Part shown: one piece after another, positions 15,854-24,385 of the stretch
How positions within the stretch are numbered: position 1 is the first letter of the stretch
How the letters are laid out: the number at the start of each line of letters is the position of its first letter
NCBI GenBank assembly: GCA_947624785.1
Contig: CANQLV010000014.1
Location: 1 to 64,000 of the forward strand
Source of the DNA: Akkermansia muciniphila
Lineage (GTDB): Bacteria > Verrucomicrobiota > Verrucomicrobiia > Verrucomicrobiales > Akkermansiaceae
Direction: 5' to 3'
DNA length: 64,000 nt
Made by a program: the position numbers and the translations under genes
Notes under the pieces: model-generated
Database searches by the model: none
Seen by the model: only the letters and a program-made list of their open reading frames with translations
Told to the model about the DNA's origin: nothing

Positions 15854-16906
15854 TTATTTGGCGGACTCCCTGTCCAGATTGAGGATGCCCAGCACGGACA
15901 TGTTCCCTTCCGCATCCTTGCCGGAGGGAAGGTAGACCTTGGCATTGTTCAGCATGTTTTCAAAGGCCTTGGCGCGGAGCACGTTCGGCCCCATGGCCTT
16001 TTCCTTCAGCGCCAGCCCCTCCGCTTCCGCCCTGGCGGCTTCCAGGGAAGCTTCCGCGCGCGCTTTCCCCTGCATGACGATGACTTTGGCTTCCGCCTCG
16101 CCGCGTGCCAGATTGGCGTTCGCTTCCTGGCGCGCTATTTCCATTTTCATGGCTCCTTCCGCCTCCCCGCGTGCGCGCTGGATGGCGATGTCCTTCCGGG
16201 CGATTTGCAGCTCCGTCTCCTTCCGTTCATTTTCCTGGGTGGTCTGCACTTTCTTCACGACGGATTCAATGATGGCCTGCGGGGGATTGGTTTCTCCCAC
16301 GGCCACGGAATCCACGATGAAGGGGGTGCCGTCCAGCCGCTTGCTCAACTGCGTGTAAACGTTGTCGGAAATCTTTTGCAGGCTGCTGGAGGCGTCCAGG
16401 GCGTTGTACTGGCTCAATTCCGCCCGTACGGCGGTGCGGAAGGGCTGCTGGATGAAATTCTTGTAGGCAAAGAGCATGATCTCGTCCGCCACTTCGTCAT
16501 CATTGCGGCCGGAGCTCTGCGCGATGCCGCCGTAATCCTCCATGAATTCCTTCACTCGGGACGGGTCCAGGCGGTAAACCAGGGAGGCCTTGCAGGAGAT
16601 GGGCAGTTTGTCCTTGCCCAGGATGGCGCCGCCGTTGCGGGCATCGAATTCCTCCACCGTGGTATCCGGCGTGATGGAAACCTTGCTGACTTCCCTCCGC
16701 CATACCCATCCCGTGGAGGATGGCCCGATCAGGATGCCCTCAAACTTGTTCTGGCCGAAAATGGGCTTGGAATAGACGTAGCCGGCAAAACCGGACAGCA
16801 CGCGCTTGTTGCTGAAATTGTAAAAGGAGAAGGCCGCCGCACCCGCAGCAATGATGACAATGGCGGGAATGAGCAGGGAAAGGAAAGTTCTGGGAGTTTT
16901 ATTCAT
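15854..16906 (-). CDS. SPFH/Band 7 (prohibitin-like) membrane protein
   Basis: A 350-residue protein. One N-terminal transmembrane segment (about 9-29) is followed by an SPFH domain (about 30-210), including PDTTVEEFDARNGG and LPISCKASLVYRLDP. A long Ala/Glu/Arg coiled coil (about 220-310, RARGEAEGAMKMEIARQEANANLARGEAEA type repeats) follows, ending with a short tail. This is the order of HflK/HflC/prohibitin-type scaffolds, which form large rings in the membrane and organise proteases or microdomains. It has no NfeD-like partner next to it. It is divergent from the TIGR01777 epimerase gene. Confidence 0.9.
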   Translation of the reverse strand: MNKTPRTFLSLLIPAIVIIAAGAAAFSFYNFSNKRVLSGFAGYVYSKPIFGQNKFEGILIGPSSTGWVWRREVSKVSITPDTTVEEFDARNGGAILGKDKLPISCKASLVYRLDPSRVKEFMEDYGGIAQSSGRNDDEVADEIMLFAYKNFIQQPFRTAVRAELSQYNALDASSSLQKISDNVYTQLSKRLDGTPFIVDSVAVGETNPPQAIIESVVKKVQTTQENERKETELQIARKDIAIQRARGEAEGAMKMEIARQEANANLARGEAEAKVIVMQGKARAEASLEAARAEAEGLALKEKAMGPNVLRAKAFENMLNNAKVYLPSGKDAEGNMSVLGILNLDRESAK

Positions 16907-17168
16907 GAGAGAGTAGTGGTTGTGACGGTTTCCAACATAAAAGGCACCCGGTGAAAATCAAGTTCTCTTTTTCCGTCCGGCCGCAGGGGAAATTCCGGTG
17001 AAGAGCGCGTTTCAGGAAAAAGAAGGCGGCAAAGTATGTCCTCCGCTGAACGGAGGAGAGAGGTGGAAATGTCTTATCCGGTAAAGGTTGTCCGTTCCCG
17101 TGCGGGATATTTCCGGCAGTGTTCCGGAGCGCCCTCCGCGGAGACGGGCCGCCATCTGATTTACAGTC

Positions 17169-18038
17169 ATGAATGTAGCCATTACGGGTTCCAGCGGATT
17201 TATAGGCAGCCACTTGTCCAGCCGTCTTGCGGTGTTCGGGCATCAGGTGACGCCTTTGTGGCGCTATCTGTTCACGCAGGACAGCGTGGATTGCCTGGCG
17301 GAAGCTCTGGCGGGATGCCACGCCGTCATCAATCTGGCCGGGGCGCCCATCGACCGGCGGTGGACGGACGCCTACAAACAGGAACTCGTGGAGAGCCGCA
17401 TTATGACTACCCGCAGGCTGGTGGAGGCGGTCAATCGTCTGCATGAGCCTCCGGAAGTGATGATCTCCACCTCCGCCGTCGGTTATTACAGCCCGGCCGG
17501 CGGCTGCCATGGCGAACAGGACGATCCGGCGGCGGATTCCTTTCTGGCGGAATTGTGCGTGGCTTGGGAAAAGGAGGCGGAACTGGTGAACGACTCCGTG
17601 CGGCTGGTCCGCACCCGGTTTGGCGTGGTTCTTTCCCCGGATGGGGGCGCGCTGCCCAGAATGGTGCGCCCGGCCCGGTTCGGCATCACGGCGGCCGTAG
17701 GGAACCCGGACCATCCCTTTTCCTGGGTGGCGCTGGAGGACCTGGTGGATGCCCTGATTTTCATCATGGGGAAGGAGGACATTTCCGGACCGGTCAATGT
17801 AACGGCTCCGGAACGCACCACCAACCGGGAATTTTACAAAGCCGCCGCGGATCACTTCCATACCCGTCTGTCTATTCATGTTCCGGACGCCGTCCTGCGC
17901 CTGCTGATGGGGGAAGCCTCCCAGGTGATTACCAACGGGCAGTGCGCCGTTCCGGAGACGCTGATGCGGGAGGGGTTTGAATTTCAATATCCGGATATCC
18001 GCACCTTTTTTAACAAAGCATTTCCTGTCAAATCATGA
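17169..18038 (+). CDS. TIGR01777-family NAD(P)-dependent epimerase
   Basis: A 289-residue extended-SDR protein. It begins with MNVAITGSSGFIGSHL (dinucleotide-binding). It has the family's NLAGAPIDRRWT motif, SRIMTTRRLVEA, STSAVGYY, and a C-terminal DUF1731-like part (VPDAVLRLLMGEASQVITNGQ). The family is widespread but its substrate is not known; the yfcH group is the closest comparison. Its stop codon overlaps the start of the lipocalin gene by four bases (ATGA), which indicates translational coupling. Confidence 0.9.
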   Translation: MNVAITGSSGFIGSHLSSRLAVFGHQVTPLWRYLFTQDSVDCLAEALAGCHAVINLAGAPIDRRWTDAYKQELVESRIMTTRRLVEAVNRLHEPPEVMISTSAVGYYSPAGGCHGEQDDPAADSFLAELCVAWEKEAELVNDSVRLVRTRFGVVLSPDGGALPRMVRPARFGITAAVGNPDHPFSWVALEDLVDALIFIMGKEDISGPVNVTAPERTTNREFYKAAADHFHTRLSIHVPDAVLRLLMGEASQVITNGQCAVPETLMREGFEFQYPDIRTFFNKAFPVKS

Positions 18039-18562
18039 GTATCATACAGACCATCGTTACTTCCCTGTTTCACGGCCATTCCGTCAAAACCGACCCCATG
18101 CCGGATTTCAACCTGGAACGTTATCTGGGGGAATGGCACGAAATCGCGCGCCTGGAAAACTGGTTTGAGCGCGGGCTTCGCAAGGTGCTTGCCCGGTATG
18201 ACCACGGGGAGAACGGTACCATTTCCGTTACTAACAGCGGTTATGACGTCCATACCGGGGAGCGGAAGGAGGCCCATGCGAAGGCAGTGGTGGGAGATGC
18301 CCCCAATCATTTGAAGGTGTACTTCGTGCCGCTGGTATACGGCCGGTATGAAGTGGCCTTTCTTGATGAGGATTACAGCCGCGCCGTGGTTTCCGGCGGT
18401 TCCCTGAATTACCTGTGGCTGCTGGCCCGGACGCCGCAGCTGAGGGACGAAGATCTTCAGCCGATGCTCCATTGCGCGGAGGAACTGGGGTATGATACCT
18501 CCCAACTGATTTACTCCAATTCCCTGGCTTCCACGGATAATGGCGTTGGGCGGGATTTGTGA
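18035..18562 (+). CDS. Lipocalin (Blc-like)
   Basis: A 175-residue protein with the first lipocalin motif YLGEWHEIARLENWFERG (about 30-47) and the second structurally conserved segment GRYEVAFLDEDYSRAVV, then LWLLARTP. E. coli Blc is an outer-membrane lipoprotein that binds lysophospholipids. This copy shows no lipobox or clear signal peptide, so it may be cytoplasmic or have lost its leader. Overlap by ATGA with the upstream epimerase gene suggests joint expression. Confidence 0.92.
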   Translation: MSIIQTIVTSLFHGHSVKTDPMPDFNLERYLGEWHEIARLENWFERGLRKVLARYDHGENGTISVTNSGYDVHTGERKEAHAKAVVGDAPNHLKVYFVPLVYGRYEVAFLDEDYSRAVVSGGSLNYLWLLARTPQLRDEDLQPMLHCAEELGYDTSQLIYSNSLASTDNGVGRDL

Positions 18563-18563
18563 G

Positions 18564-18576
18564 GGATGCCGTTCGT
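18564..18576 (+). repeat. Intergenic 13-nt motif, copy 3
   Basis: GGATGCCGTTCGT starts one base after the lipocalin stop codon. It is identical to copies at 406 and 5718. Confidence 0.5.
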
Positions 18577-18578
18577 GA

Positions 18579-18668
18579 AATGGGGAGTGGGGGGGGCCGG
18601 GACGGCGGTTTTTATGGAAAAGCCATGTGCCTTTGTGGAAGAATGCCTTTGCCGCCCCCCCCCCCATT
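18579..18668. repeat. Poly-G / poly-C inverted pair
   Basis: AATGGGG followed by a G8 tract (18589-18596) faces a C11 tract ending in CCCCATT (18655-18668). The arms can pair into a long GC hairpin between the lipocalin and ilvC genes. Homopolymers of this length are prone to slippage and sequencing error. Confidence 0.6.
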
Positions 18669-18768
18669 GGTTCCTTCCTTCTTTCACTCTTCTGCTTCCA
18701 CCCTCTGCCCCAGCCGGGTTATTTTCTTTCTCCTAATTTAAAAAACGCGGCCATCCGTTGAAAAGCGC

Positions 18769-18796
18769 TTGCAATCGGGCGGCTGATGGCTATGTT
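18769..18796 (+). promoter_or_regulatory. Putative ilvC promoter
   Basis: TTGCAA and TATGTT are separated by 16 bp. The predicted transcription start falls at the left edge of the inverted repeat at 18800-18830. Confidence 0.42.
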
Positions 18797-18799
18797 GTC

Positions 18800-18830
18800 A
18801 TTCATCCAAACATTGGATGTTTGGATGAAT
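18800..18830. promoter_or_regulatory. Perfect 12-bp inverted repeat before ilvC (operator or leader hairpin)
   Basis: ATTCATCCAAAC / GTTTGGATGAAT are separated by 7 bp (ATTGGAT). The repeat ends 20 bp before the ilvC ATG and just upstream of the AAGGAG ribosome-binding site. Its place at the predicted +1 suits a repressor site; as RNA it would be a stable 5' hairpin. Confidence 0.6.
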
Positions 18831-18850
18831 TACTTAAAGAAGGAGTAACA

Positions 18851-19831
18851 ATGGATATTATTCATGACAACGCCGCTGATCTCAGCGCATTGAACGGCAA
18901 GACCGTTGCCGTGATCGGATATGGCGCCCAGGGCCGCGCCCAGGCACTTTGCATGCGTGACTCCGGTGTGAACGTGATTATCGGCGTTCGCCCCGGCAAG
19001 TCTTTTGACGCCGCCACCCAGGACGGGTTCCAGGTGATGACCGTAGCCGAAGCCGCCGAAAAGGCGGACATCATCCACATTCTGCTGCCGGATGAAAGCC
19101 ACGGTTCCGTGTATGAAGCTGAAATCAAGCCCCACCTGAAGGCCGGCAAGACGCTTTGCTGCTCCCACGGCTTTGCCTACGTGTTCAACACCATCGTTCC
19201 CCCCGCGGACGTGGACGTGATCATGGTGGCTCCCAAGGGACCGGGCACGGAAGTGCGCCGCGTGTTTGAAGAAGGCTTCGGCTGCCCCGGCCTCATCGCC
19301 GTGCACCAGAATCCCTCCGGCAAGGCCCGCGACGTGGCTCTTGCCATGGCCAAGGCTGAGGGCCTGACCCGCGGCGGCGTGCTGGAATGCACCATGGCCC
19401 AGGAAACGTATGAAGACCTGTTCGGCGAACAGAACGTGCTGTGCGGGGGCATTGTGGACCTGATGAAGTACGGCTTTGAAACCCTGACGGAAGCCGGTTA
19501 TCCGCCGGAAATGGCCTACTTTGAATGTGTGCATGAAGCCAAACTGATCGTGGACCTGATTTATACGGGCGGCATCCAGAAGATGAACTCCGTGATTTCC
19601 AACACCGCTGAATTCGGCGAGTACTACAACGGCCCGCAGATTCTGCCCGCCGACGTGAAGGAACGCATGAAGGAATCCCTCAAGCGCATTGAATCCGGCA
19701 AGTTCGCCAAGGACTGGCTGGAAGAAGCCGCCAAGGGCGCTCCCAACCTCAAGGCCAAGCGCGAAGCCCTGGGCCAGCACCCGGTGGAAATCGTGGGCGC
19801 CAAGATTCGCAGCCTGTTTGAAAGGAACTAG
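18851..19831 (+). CDS. ilvC: Ketol-acid reductoisomerase (class I)
   Basis: A 326-residue enzyme of branched-chain amino acid synthesis. It isomerises and reduces 2-acetolactate (or 2-aceto-2-hydroxybutyrate) using NADPH and Mg2+. The Rossmann motif GYGAQGRAQALCMRDSG is at about 26-42. The phosphate-binding loop RPGKSFD, the SHGFAY segment, the metal-ligand region DLFGEQNVLCGG and the C-terminal SNTAEFGEY are present. The start was set to the ATG at 18851, which has a strong AGGAG seven bases upstream, rather than the track start at 18758, which would overlap the inverted repeat. No ilvB/N or ilvD is nearby, so the gene is separate from the rest of the pathway. Confidence 0.96.
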   Translation: MDIIHDNAADLSALNGKTVAVIGYGAQGRAQALCMRDSGVNVIIGVRPGKSFDAATQDGFQVMTVAEAAEKADIIHILLPDESHGSVYEAEIKPHLKAGKTLCCSHGFAYVFNTIVPPADVDVIMVAPKGPGTEVRRVFEEGFGCPGLIAVHQNPSGKARDVALAMAKAEGLTRGGVLECTMAQETYEDLFGEQNVLCGGIVDLMKYGFETLTEAGYPPEMAYFECVHEAKLIVDLIYTGGIQKMNSVISNTAEFGEYYNGPQILPADVKERMKESLKRIESGKFAKDWLEEAAKGAPNLKAKREALGQHPVEIVGAKIRSLFERN

Positions 19832-19851
19832 GGTTTCTTTTACCTTAATCA

Positions 19852-19886
19852 CGGGCCGTTCCGCCGTATCCCGGAGGAACGGCCCG
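19852..19886 (+). terminator. Hairpin after ilvC
   Basis: Perfect 11-bp arms CGGGCCGTTCC / GGAACGGCCCG with a 13-nt loop lie about 20 bp after the ilvC stop. A T-run is missing, so termination may be weak or partial. Confidence 0.6.
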
Positions 19887-19930
19887 GACACTCCCAGGTT
19901 TTCCGAGGAAACCCGCTATTTTTTCAGTTT

Positions 19931-20728
19931 ATGGACAATTCCTTGCCGGCCGTTAATGTGGAAAATGCCAGGGTATACCTGGGCGGCCACGAAATCCTGC
20001 ATAATATTTCCTGGAGGGTGCAGCGCGGAGAACGCTGCTTCATCCTGGGCGCGAACGGCGCCGGAAAGACGACGCTGGTCAAGGTGCTGATGGGGTTCGC
20101 GTGGCCTCTCTTCGGCGCCAAAGTGCAGGTGCTGGGCAAGACCTTCGGGCACGTGAACCTGCTGGAACTGCGCAAGTCCATTGCGTGGGTGAGCCCGTTC
20201 ATGCACAAGTGGCTGGAGGACGGCGCCTGGAATGGGCGCGACATGGTGCTTTCCGGCCCCGACGGCACCATCGGCCTTCTGCGGGAGCCGACGCCGGAAG
20301 AGGAAGAGAAAGCCGCCGGGATCATGAAATCCCTGAAGGCGGAGCATTTGATGGACAGGCCCGTGGTGGCCATGTCTTCCGGGGAGCAGGTCAAGGTGCT
20401 CATTGCACGGGCGCTGATGACGAACCCGGAGCTGATGATCCTGGACGAACCCAGCGTTTACTTGGACCTGGCGGGACGCGAATTTTTACTGAAAACCATT
20501 GAGGAACTGGCGGAGACGCGGCCTGACCTGACCATCGTGTTCATTACCCAGCGCATTGAAGATATTCTGCCCGTATTCAACCGCGGCATGATTTTAAAGT
20601 CCGGTGAGATCGTGGCCCACGGAAGCCGGGACGAGGTGCTGACGGAGGAAAACCTGAAGGGCGCCTTTGAACTGGATATCCAGTTGATCAAGACGGAGAA
20701 GGGGCGCCTCTGGACCGTCATTTGCTAA
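19931..20728 (+). CDS. ABC transporter ATP-binding protein without visible permease
   Basis: A 265-residue single nucleotide-binding domain. It has Walker A GANGAGKTT (about 37-45), a signature MSSGEQVKVLIARAL, Walker B LMILDEPS, a D-loop (VYLDLAGRE) and an H-loop region (here FITQRIEDI, with Q replacing the usual His: VFITQR instead of VTH). It resembles ModF/iron-type ATPases. No permease gene is adjacent. The GntR regulator starts 6 bp after its stop, so the two are co-transcribed. Confidence 0.85.
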   Translation: MDNSLPAVNVENARVYLGGHEILHNISWRVQRGERCFILGANGAGKTTLVKVLMGFAWPLFGAKVQVLGKTFGHVNLLELRKSIAWVSPFMHKWLEDGAWNGRDMVLSGPDGTIGLLREPTPEEEEKAAGIMKSLKAEHLMDRPVVAMSSGEQVKVLIARALMTNPELMILDEPSVYLDLAGREFLLKTIEELAETRPDLTIVFITQRIEDILPVFNRGMILKSGEIVAHGSRDEVLTEENLKGAFELDIQLIKTEKGRLWTVIC

Positions 20729-20734
20729 CTTTTC

Positions 20735-21430
20735 ATGAAGAAACCCAAGACAATGGATTTGAAGAAGCCTGTAAGAGTGTCCCTGTCCCGCCAGGTGCTC
20801 ACCGCCATGGAATCCATGATACGGTCCGGCAAGTGGAAGGTGGGGGACCGCATTCCCGCGGAGGCGGAACTGGCCCGGGCTTTTTCCGTCAGCCACAATA
20901 CCATCCGCGAGGCCCTTCAATCCCTGATTCACATGGGGATGCTGGAGGCCCGGCCCGGAGACGGCACGTATGTGATGGCGTCAGACCGCTTTGCCGTTGC
21001 GGTGAGCAACCGCCTCAAGGAATCCGAACTGCCCCAGATTCTGGAAGCGCGCCTGGCTTTGGAAAAGGAAATTGCGCGGCTGGCTGCCGTTAAAAGGACG
21101 GAGGAGGATTTGAAGGTGCTGGAAAGCGCCCTGAAGGACTGCCACACCAGGGTAAGGCCGGGTATTGAGGATGACATGCTGTTTCACGCCGCCGTGGCCC
21201 GCGCCACGCATAATCCGGTGCTTGCGGAATTGTACAATGTGGTGATCCGCCATGTTCAGGAGAATCTGGAAGGCCTCTTGCAGGAGAAGCAGTATGACGC
21301 CGGGGCCATGAAGCTGCACGACGACTTGCTGGATGCCATCCGGAGGAGGGAGGCGGACACGGCGGAAAACATTATTGTGAAGATCGTGGAGTTTGATACG
21401 GTCAGCATAGGCGGCCAGTTCAGTGCCTGA
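20735..21430 (+). CDS. GntR-family transcriptional regulator with FCD domain
   Basis: A 231-residue FadR-subfamily regulator. The N-terminal winged helix-turn-helix (about 12-80) shows KVGDRIPAEAELARAFSVSHNTIREALQSLIHMGML. The C-terminal all-helical FCD effector domain (about 90-220) has the metal/ligand residues in DMLFHAAVARATHN (D-x3-H) and the later histidines RHVQ and LHDDLLDAI. Such regulators respond to organic acids such as lactate, pyruvate or sugar acids. It follows the ABC ATPase gene by 6 bp. The effector is unknown. Confidence 0.92.
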   Translation: MKKPKTMDLKKPVRVSLSRQVLTAMESMIRSGKWKVGDRIPAEAELARAFSVSHNTIREALQSLIHMGMLEARPGDGTYVMASDRFAVAVSNRLKESELPQILEARLALEKEIARLAAVKRTEEDLKVLESALKDCHTRVRPGIEDDMLFHAAVARATHNPVLAELYNVVIRHVQENLEGLLQEKQYDAGAMKLHDDLLDAIRRREADTAENIIVKIVEFDTVSIGGQFSA

Positions 21431-21643
21431 TATTCGGGTGTTTTGCCGATTGAACCGGCAGTTTGTCCGGTAACCGGAACGTTCCGGCGTCCTCCGCATG
21501 GCGGAAGCCGCCGTTTTTGCAAAAAAGAGGATGGAGCTCCGGGAAAATAGGGAAAGAGAGCTTGGTAATTCATGGAGTATGATTAGTATTTTCAACTTTT
21601 TCTTTACATTCTCAAACAAATAAATTATCCTGATAAAGCAATA

Positions 21644-22674
21644 ATGTTCCAACTTTCCCTCCTTACCATGTTGTCTCTATTTCAAATACGTTCTATCGGC
21701 CTGATATTGATGGTCCAATGGTTTGGCGCTTTTGCCCAGGCCGTAGAAGATGTTCCTGATGAAGTACAGGCGCTGGAAATAAAATCGGAAACGACGTTGT
21801 GTTCTGCCGATTTCTATATTGCCCAAGAGCAGGGAAAGGATGTGGATGAGAAGACGGACAAGGAGCGCAAAAAACTGGGCATGGGTGAAGATGTTTTGTT
21901 GACTTTGACCGGAAAGCCCAAGGGGAATGTTTCTCAGTTGCAGTGGAAGATTACCAAAGGGGAAGCTCTTGCCTCTCTTCCCGAAAAAACCGAGGGGCTC
22001 GAAGAGGTTACATTGACGGTTAGTAAGCGGATACAAGAGAAGGGGGAAGTGGAAGTCACCGTCACGACGAGTGAAGGGCTGAAAAAAACATTACCTTTGA
22101 GATTCTTGTACCGACAAAGCTGACGGCAGTCGTTCCCGTCAAGGCCGATCTTCCCAGTGATCACAATATCATTATTGTAGCTGCTGATGTTAAATTGACG
22201 GTAGAACCTACGGAGGTGAATTTTGGAAATATCCAACTGATTGAACGCGATGGAGGATTGACCTATGTCATGCCGACCCCTCCTCCCGATCCGCAAAAAC
22301 ATGAAATAAAATTGGGCGTCCCGCATACGGAGCATGGATGCGATGACCCCAGGAGCATTGAACAAAATAATTCATTCATTGACCGGGTAATATATATGGC
22401 CAATTATAACGCCATACATGGAGCTAAGTTGCCGCAGGAATGGTTTTGGACTTGCGATTGGAAAGTCCATGATGGGAAAGGCGGTAAAGAGTCGACCAGT
22501 GACGATATACTCAAAGTGGAAACCGTGGAGCAGAGGTTCAAGGTTGAGTATGTGAAATTCGAAGGAACGGATGGAGAATTTGAAGAAATCCAAATTGCCA
22601 TCAGGAAATTCGGTCGCGCCATATCCTATGATTTATGCTATCATCTAATGAATTATGAATATGTTTGGAAATAA
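21644..22674 (+). pseudogene. Secreted hypothetical protein, split by a -1 frameshift in an A7 run
   Basis: Two ORFs in the track (21644-22123 and 22195-22674, 159 residues each) are halves of one gene. The first has a signal-like N-terminus (LSLFQIRSIGLILMVQWFGAFAQA) and beta-rich sequence ending in EGLKKTLPLRFLYRQS. Reading the -1 frame from the A7 tract at 22082-22088 gives KNITFEILVPTKLTAVVPV and then continues without stop through KLTVEPTEVNFG into the second ORF. One more A (A8) would restore an intact protein of about 343 residues. No known family is recognised. The C-terminal half carries an NNSFIDRVIYMANYNAIHGAKLPQEW-type segment. The gene next downstream starts within 5 bp. This may be decay, a phase-variable gene or a sequencing error. 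Confidence 0.7.
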
Positions 22675-22678
22675 TCCA

Positions 22679-23542
22679 ATGAAAGTGTTTACCTTTCTCG
22701 CCATGCTATGCTGTATGGTAGGGCTGGGACATGCCCTACCTTCCCCGGCGTGCCTGGAACCGTTTAAATCTCTCCCTGCGGAGCTGTCCGGCTTGCGGGA
22801 GAAGCTGGCGCAAGGGCGGCTGGTGGAGTTTTATACAGAGGCACGCTCCGTGCTGGGCCGATGCGCTTCTGTTAACAATAAGCAGATCACGCGGGAGGAG
22901 CTGGCGTTGCAGCTCTGGCTGTTCTATTATATCGCGGAAACGCTCCTTTATCCCGCCGACTACGACAAGGCGACGCCGGAGAGCATTTTTGACAATAATG
23001 ATCATGCCGTCAAACATGACATGTTTTCCTTCCTCTACGTGATGAGCCGTGACGCCTCTCCGATGGCGCGCCGCCTCCATCTCCGGGGCAAGACGCTGTC
23101 CGACTTGCTGGCCACTTATGCGGCTTCCATCTATGCGCAGTTCCGGAACCGTTACGATCCGGATTTGGAGGAGAAGCACGAGGCCCTGAAAAGGTCGTTC
23201 GTTCCGTTAAACCGGAAGTATTTGGAAGAAGAACTCAAGAAACGTGATATCGTTTGCAATGTCAATCCCCAGTATTACGTCTTTCTCAACAAGCTGGCAG
23301 TAAACAATATCAGGAATAAAAGGTTAAAAAATTATATTTCCGTTCCCAGAATGAAGTATTTTGTGGAAATGCTGGTGAACCTGTTTCCGGGCCAGAGTGG
23401 GGCAGTAAAGAACTACCTCCGGATGGCGGGCTATGCGGACAGGGAAATTCCGGACTTGATCAACCGGACGGTGGGGCGTACTCCGGCCACGGAATTTTTG
23501 TACAAGGGCATGCCTAAGGATGTGCAGAAGGTAAAGCCGTGA
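22679..23542 (+). CDS. Secreted hypothetical protein
   Basis: A 287-residue protein with a signal peptide (MKVFTFLAMLCCMVGLGHA, cleavage near residue 19). The mature part is helical, with FKSLPAELSGLREKLAQGR and a tail LFPGQSGAVKNYLRMAGYADREI. I do not recognise the family. The start could also be 22655 (eight residues longer), which would overlap the broken gene upstream; ATG 22679, five bases after the upstream stop codon, fits a signal peptide best. It probably forms a two-gene unit with the frameshifted gene. Confidence 0.7.
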   Translation: MKVFTFLAMLCCMVGLGHALPSPACLEPFKSLPAELSGLREKLAQGRLVEFYTEARSVLGRCASVNNKQITREELALQLWLFYYIAETLLYPADYDKATPESIFDNNDHAVKHDMFSFLYVMSRDASPMARRLHLRGKTLSDLLATYAASIYAQFRNRYDPDLEEKHEALKRSFVPLNRKYLEEELKKRDIVCNVNPQYYVFLNKLAVNNIRNKRLKNYISVPRMKYFVEMLVNLFPGQSGAVKNYLRMAGYADREIPDLINRTVGRTPATEFLYKGMPKDVQKVKP

Positions 23543-23722
23543 AGCAGGACAAACGCTTAAGAACAGCAGTTTCCCAAGGCAGACGGAATTTCCTTTCCGG
23601 ACAACTTAAAGCCGTCTGTCCCTTGTTCCCGGAAAAACGGTATTTTTGTGGAGGATGAAGAGGTTGGTAACGCTGTGATTTTTATGCTTTTCTGAATATA
23701 AAAGTTTGTTAGAGTTCCGGGC

Positions 23723-24385
23723 ATGACTACCCCTGTTGAATTGAGGTGCCCGATGTGCGGCGCGCTGCTGGCGATGGAAGATGTGAATATGGCCACGGAT
23801 ATGGCTTTATGCCGAGCCTGCAACAAGATAAGCAGGTTTTCAGAGCTTGTTCAGGAGGAAAGGGATGAGGAAATCCTTGATTCCATCCCCCGGCGCATGA
23901 ACGTGACAAAAACGGCACGGGGATTGGAAGTAACGTACAGGAAGCCCAAGGGCTCCGGATTTTTCCTGTTGCTGTTTGCATTGATTTGGAATGCTATTAC
24001 TTATGTGACCATGTTTGCGATGATGGGGAAAATGGCCCATGAGAGTCTATTCGGGCAATTGTTCCTGATTCCTTTCGTTCTGGTCGGGTTCGGTACGTTT
24101 CTGGGCGCCGTTTATGTGTTGTTCGGCCGTATGACGCTGACCCTGTCGCCCGGAACGGGAGAGCTGTTCCGCGGGGTTGGGGGCCTGGGCCGTCGCCAGC
24201 AGTTTCTTCTGGCGAAGGATTCCCGCATTTCCATTGAGGCGAGTAATATACAGCAGAATAATAAGGTGCTGAACAAGATTGTAGTGGAACAACCGGACGG
24301 CAAGCCGTTCGAGTTCGGTACAGGTATTGCGGAGAAGGAAGCCCAGCAGTATGTGGCGGCCCTTCTGCGGCAGATGAGAGGGTAG
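23723..24385 (+). CDS. Zinc-ribbon membrane protein (paralogue A)
   Basis: A 220-residue protein. An N-terminal zinc ribbon (CPMCG at 9-13, CRAC at 30-33) is followed by a basic/beta segment and two hydrophobic segments (about 78-98 and 107-130). The soluble C-terminus contains ELFRGVGGLGRRQQF, VVEQPDGKPFEFGTGI and QQYVAALLRQMRG. The same order and matching motifs occur in the protein at 28135-28782. The function is unknown; it is probably an inner-membrane protein with a cytoplasmic zinc finger. Confidence 0.8.
   Translation: MTTPVELRCPMCGALLAMEDVNMATDMALCRACNKISRFSELVQEERDEEILDSIPRRMNVTKTARGLEVTYRKPKGSGFFLLLFALIWNAITYVTMFAMMGKMAHESLFGQLFLIPFVLVGFGTFLGAVYVLFGRMTLTLSPGTGELFRGVGGLGRRQQFLLAKDSRISIEASNIQQNNKVLNKIVVEQPDGKPFEFGTGIAEKEAQQYVAALLRQMRG

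Noticed and set aside
22079-22090. Canonical programmed -1 ribosomal frameshift signal at the A7 run
   Set aside because: The zero-frame reading is CTG_AAA_AAA_ACA, so the X_XXY_YYZ heptamer is not in the proper register (A_AAA_ACA). No clear stimulatory hairpin was found downstream. A real indel or slippage is simpler.
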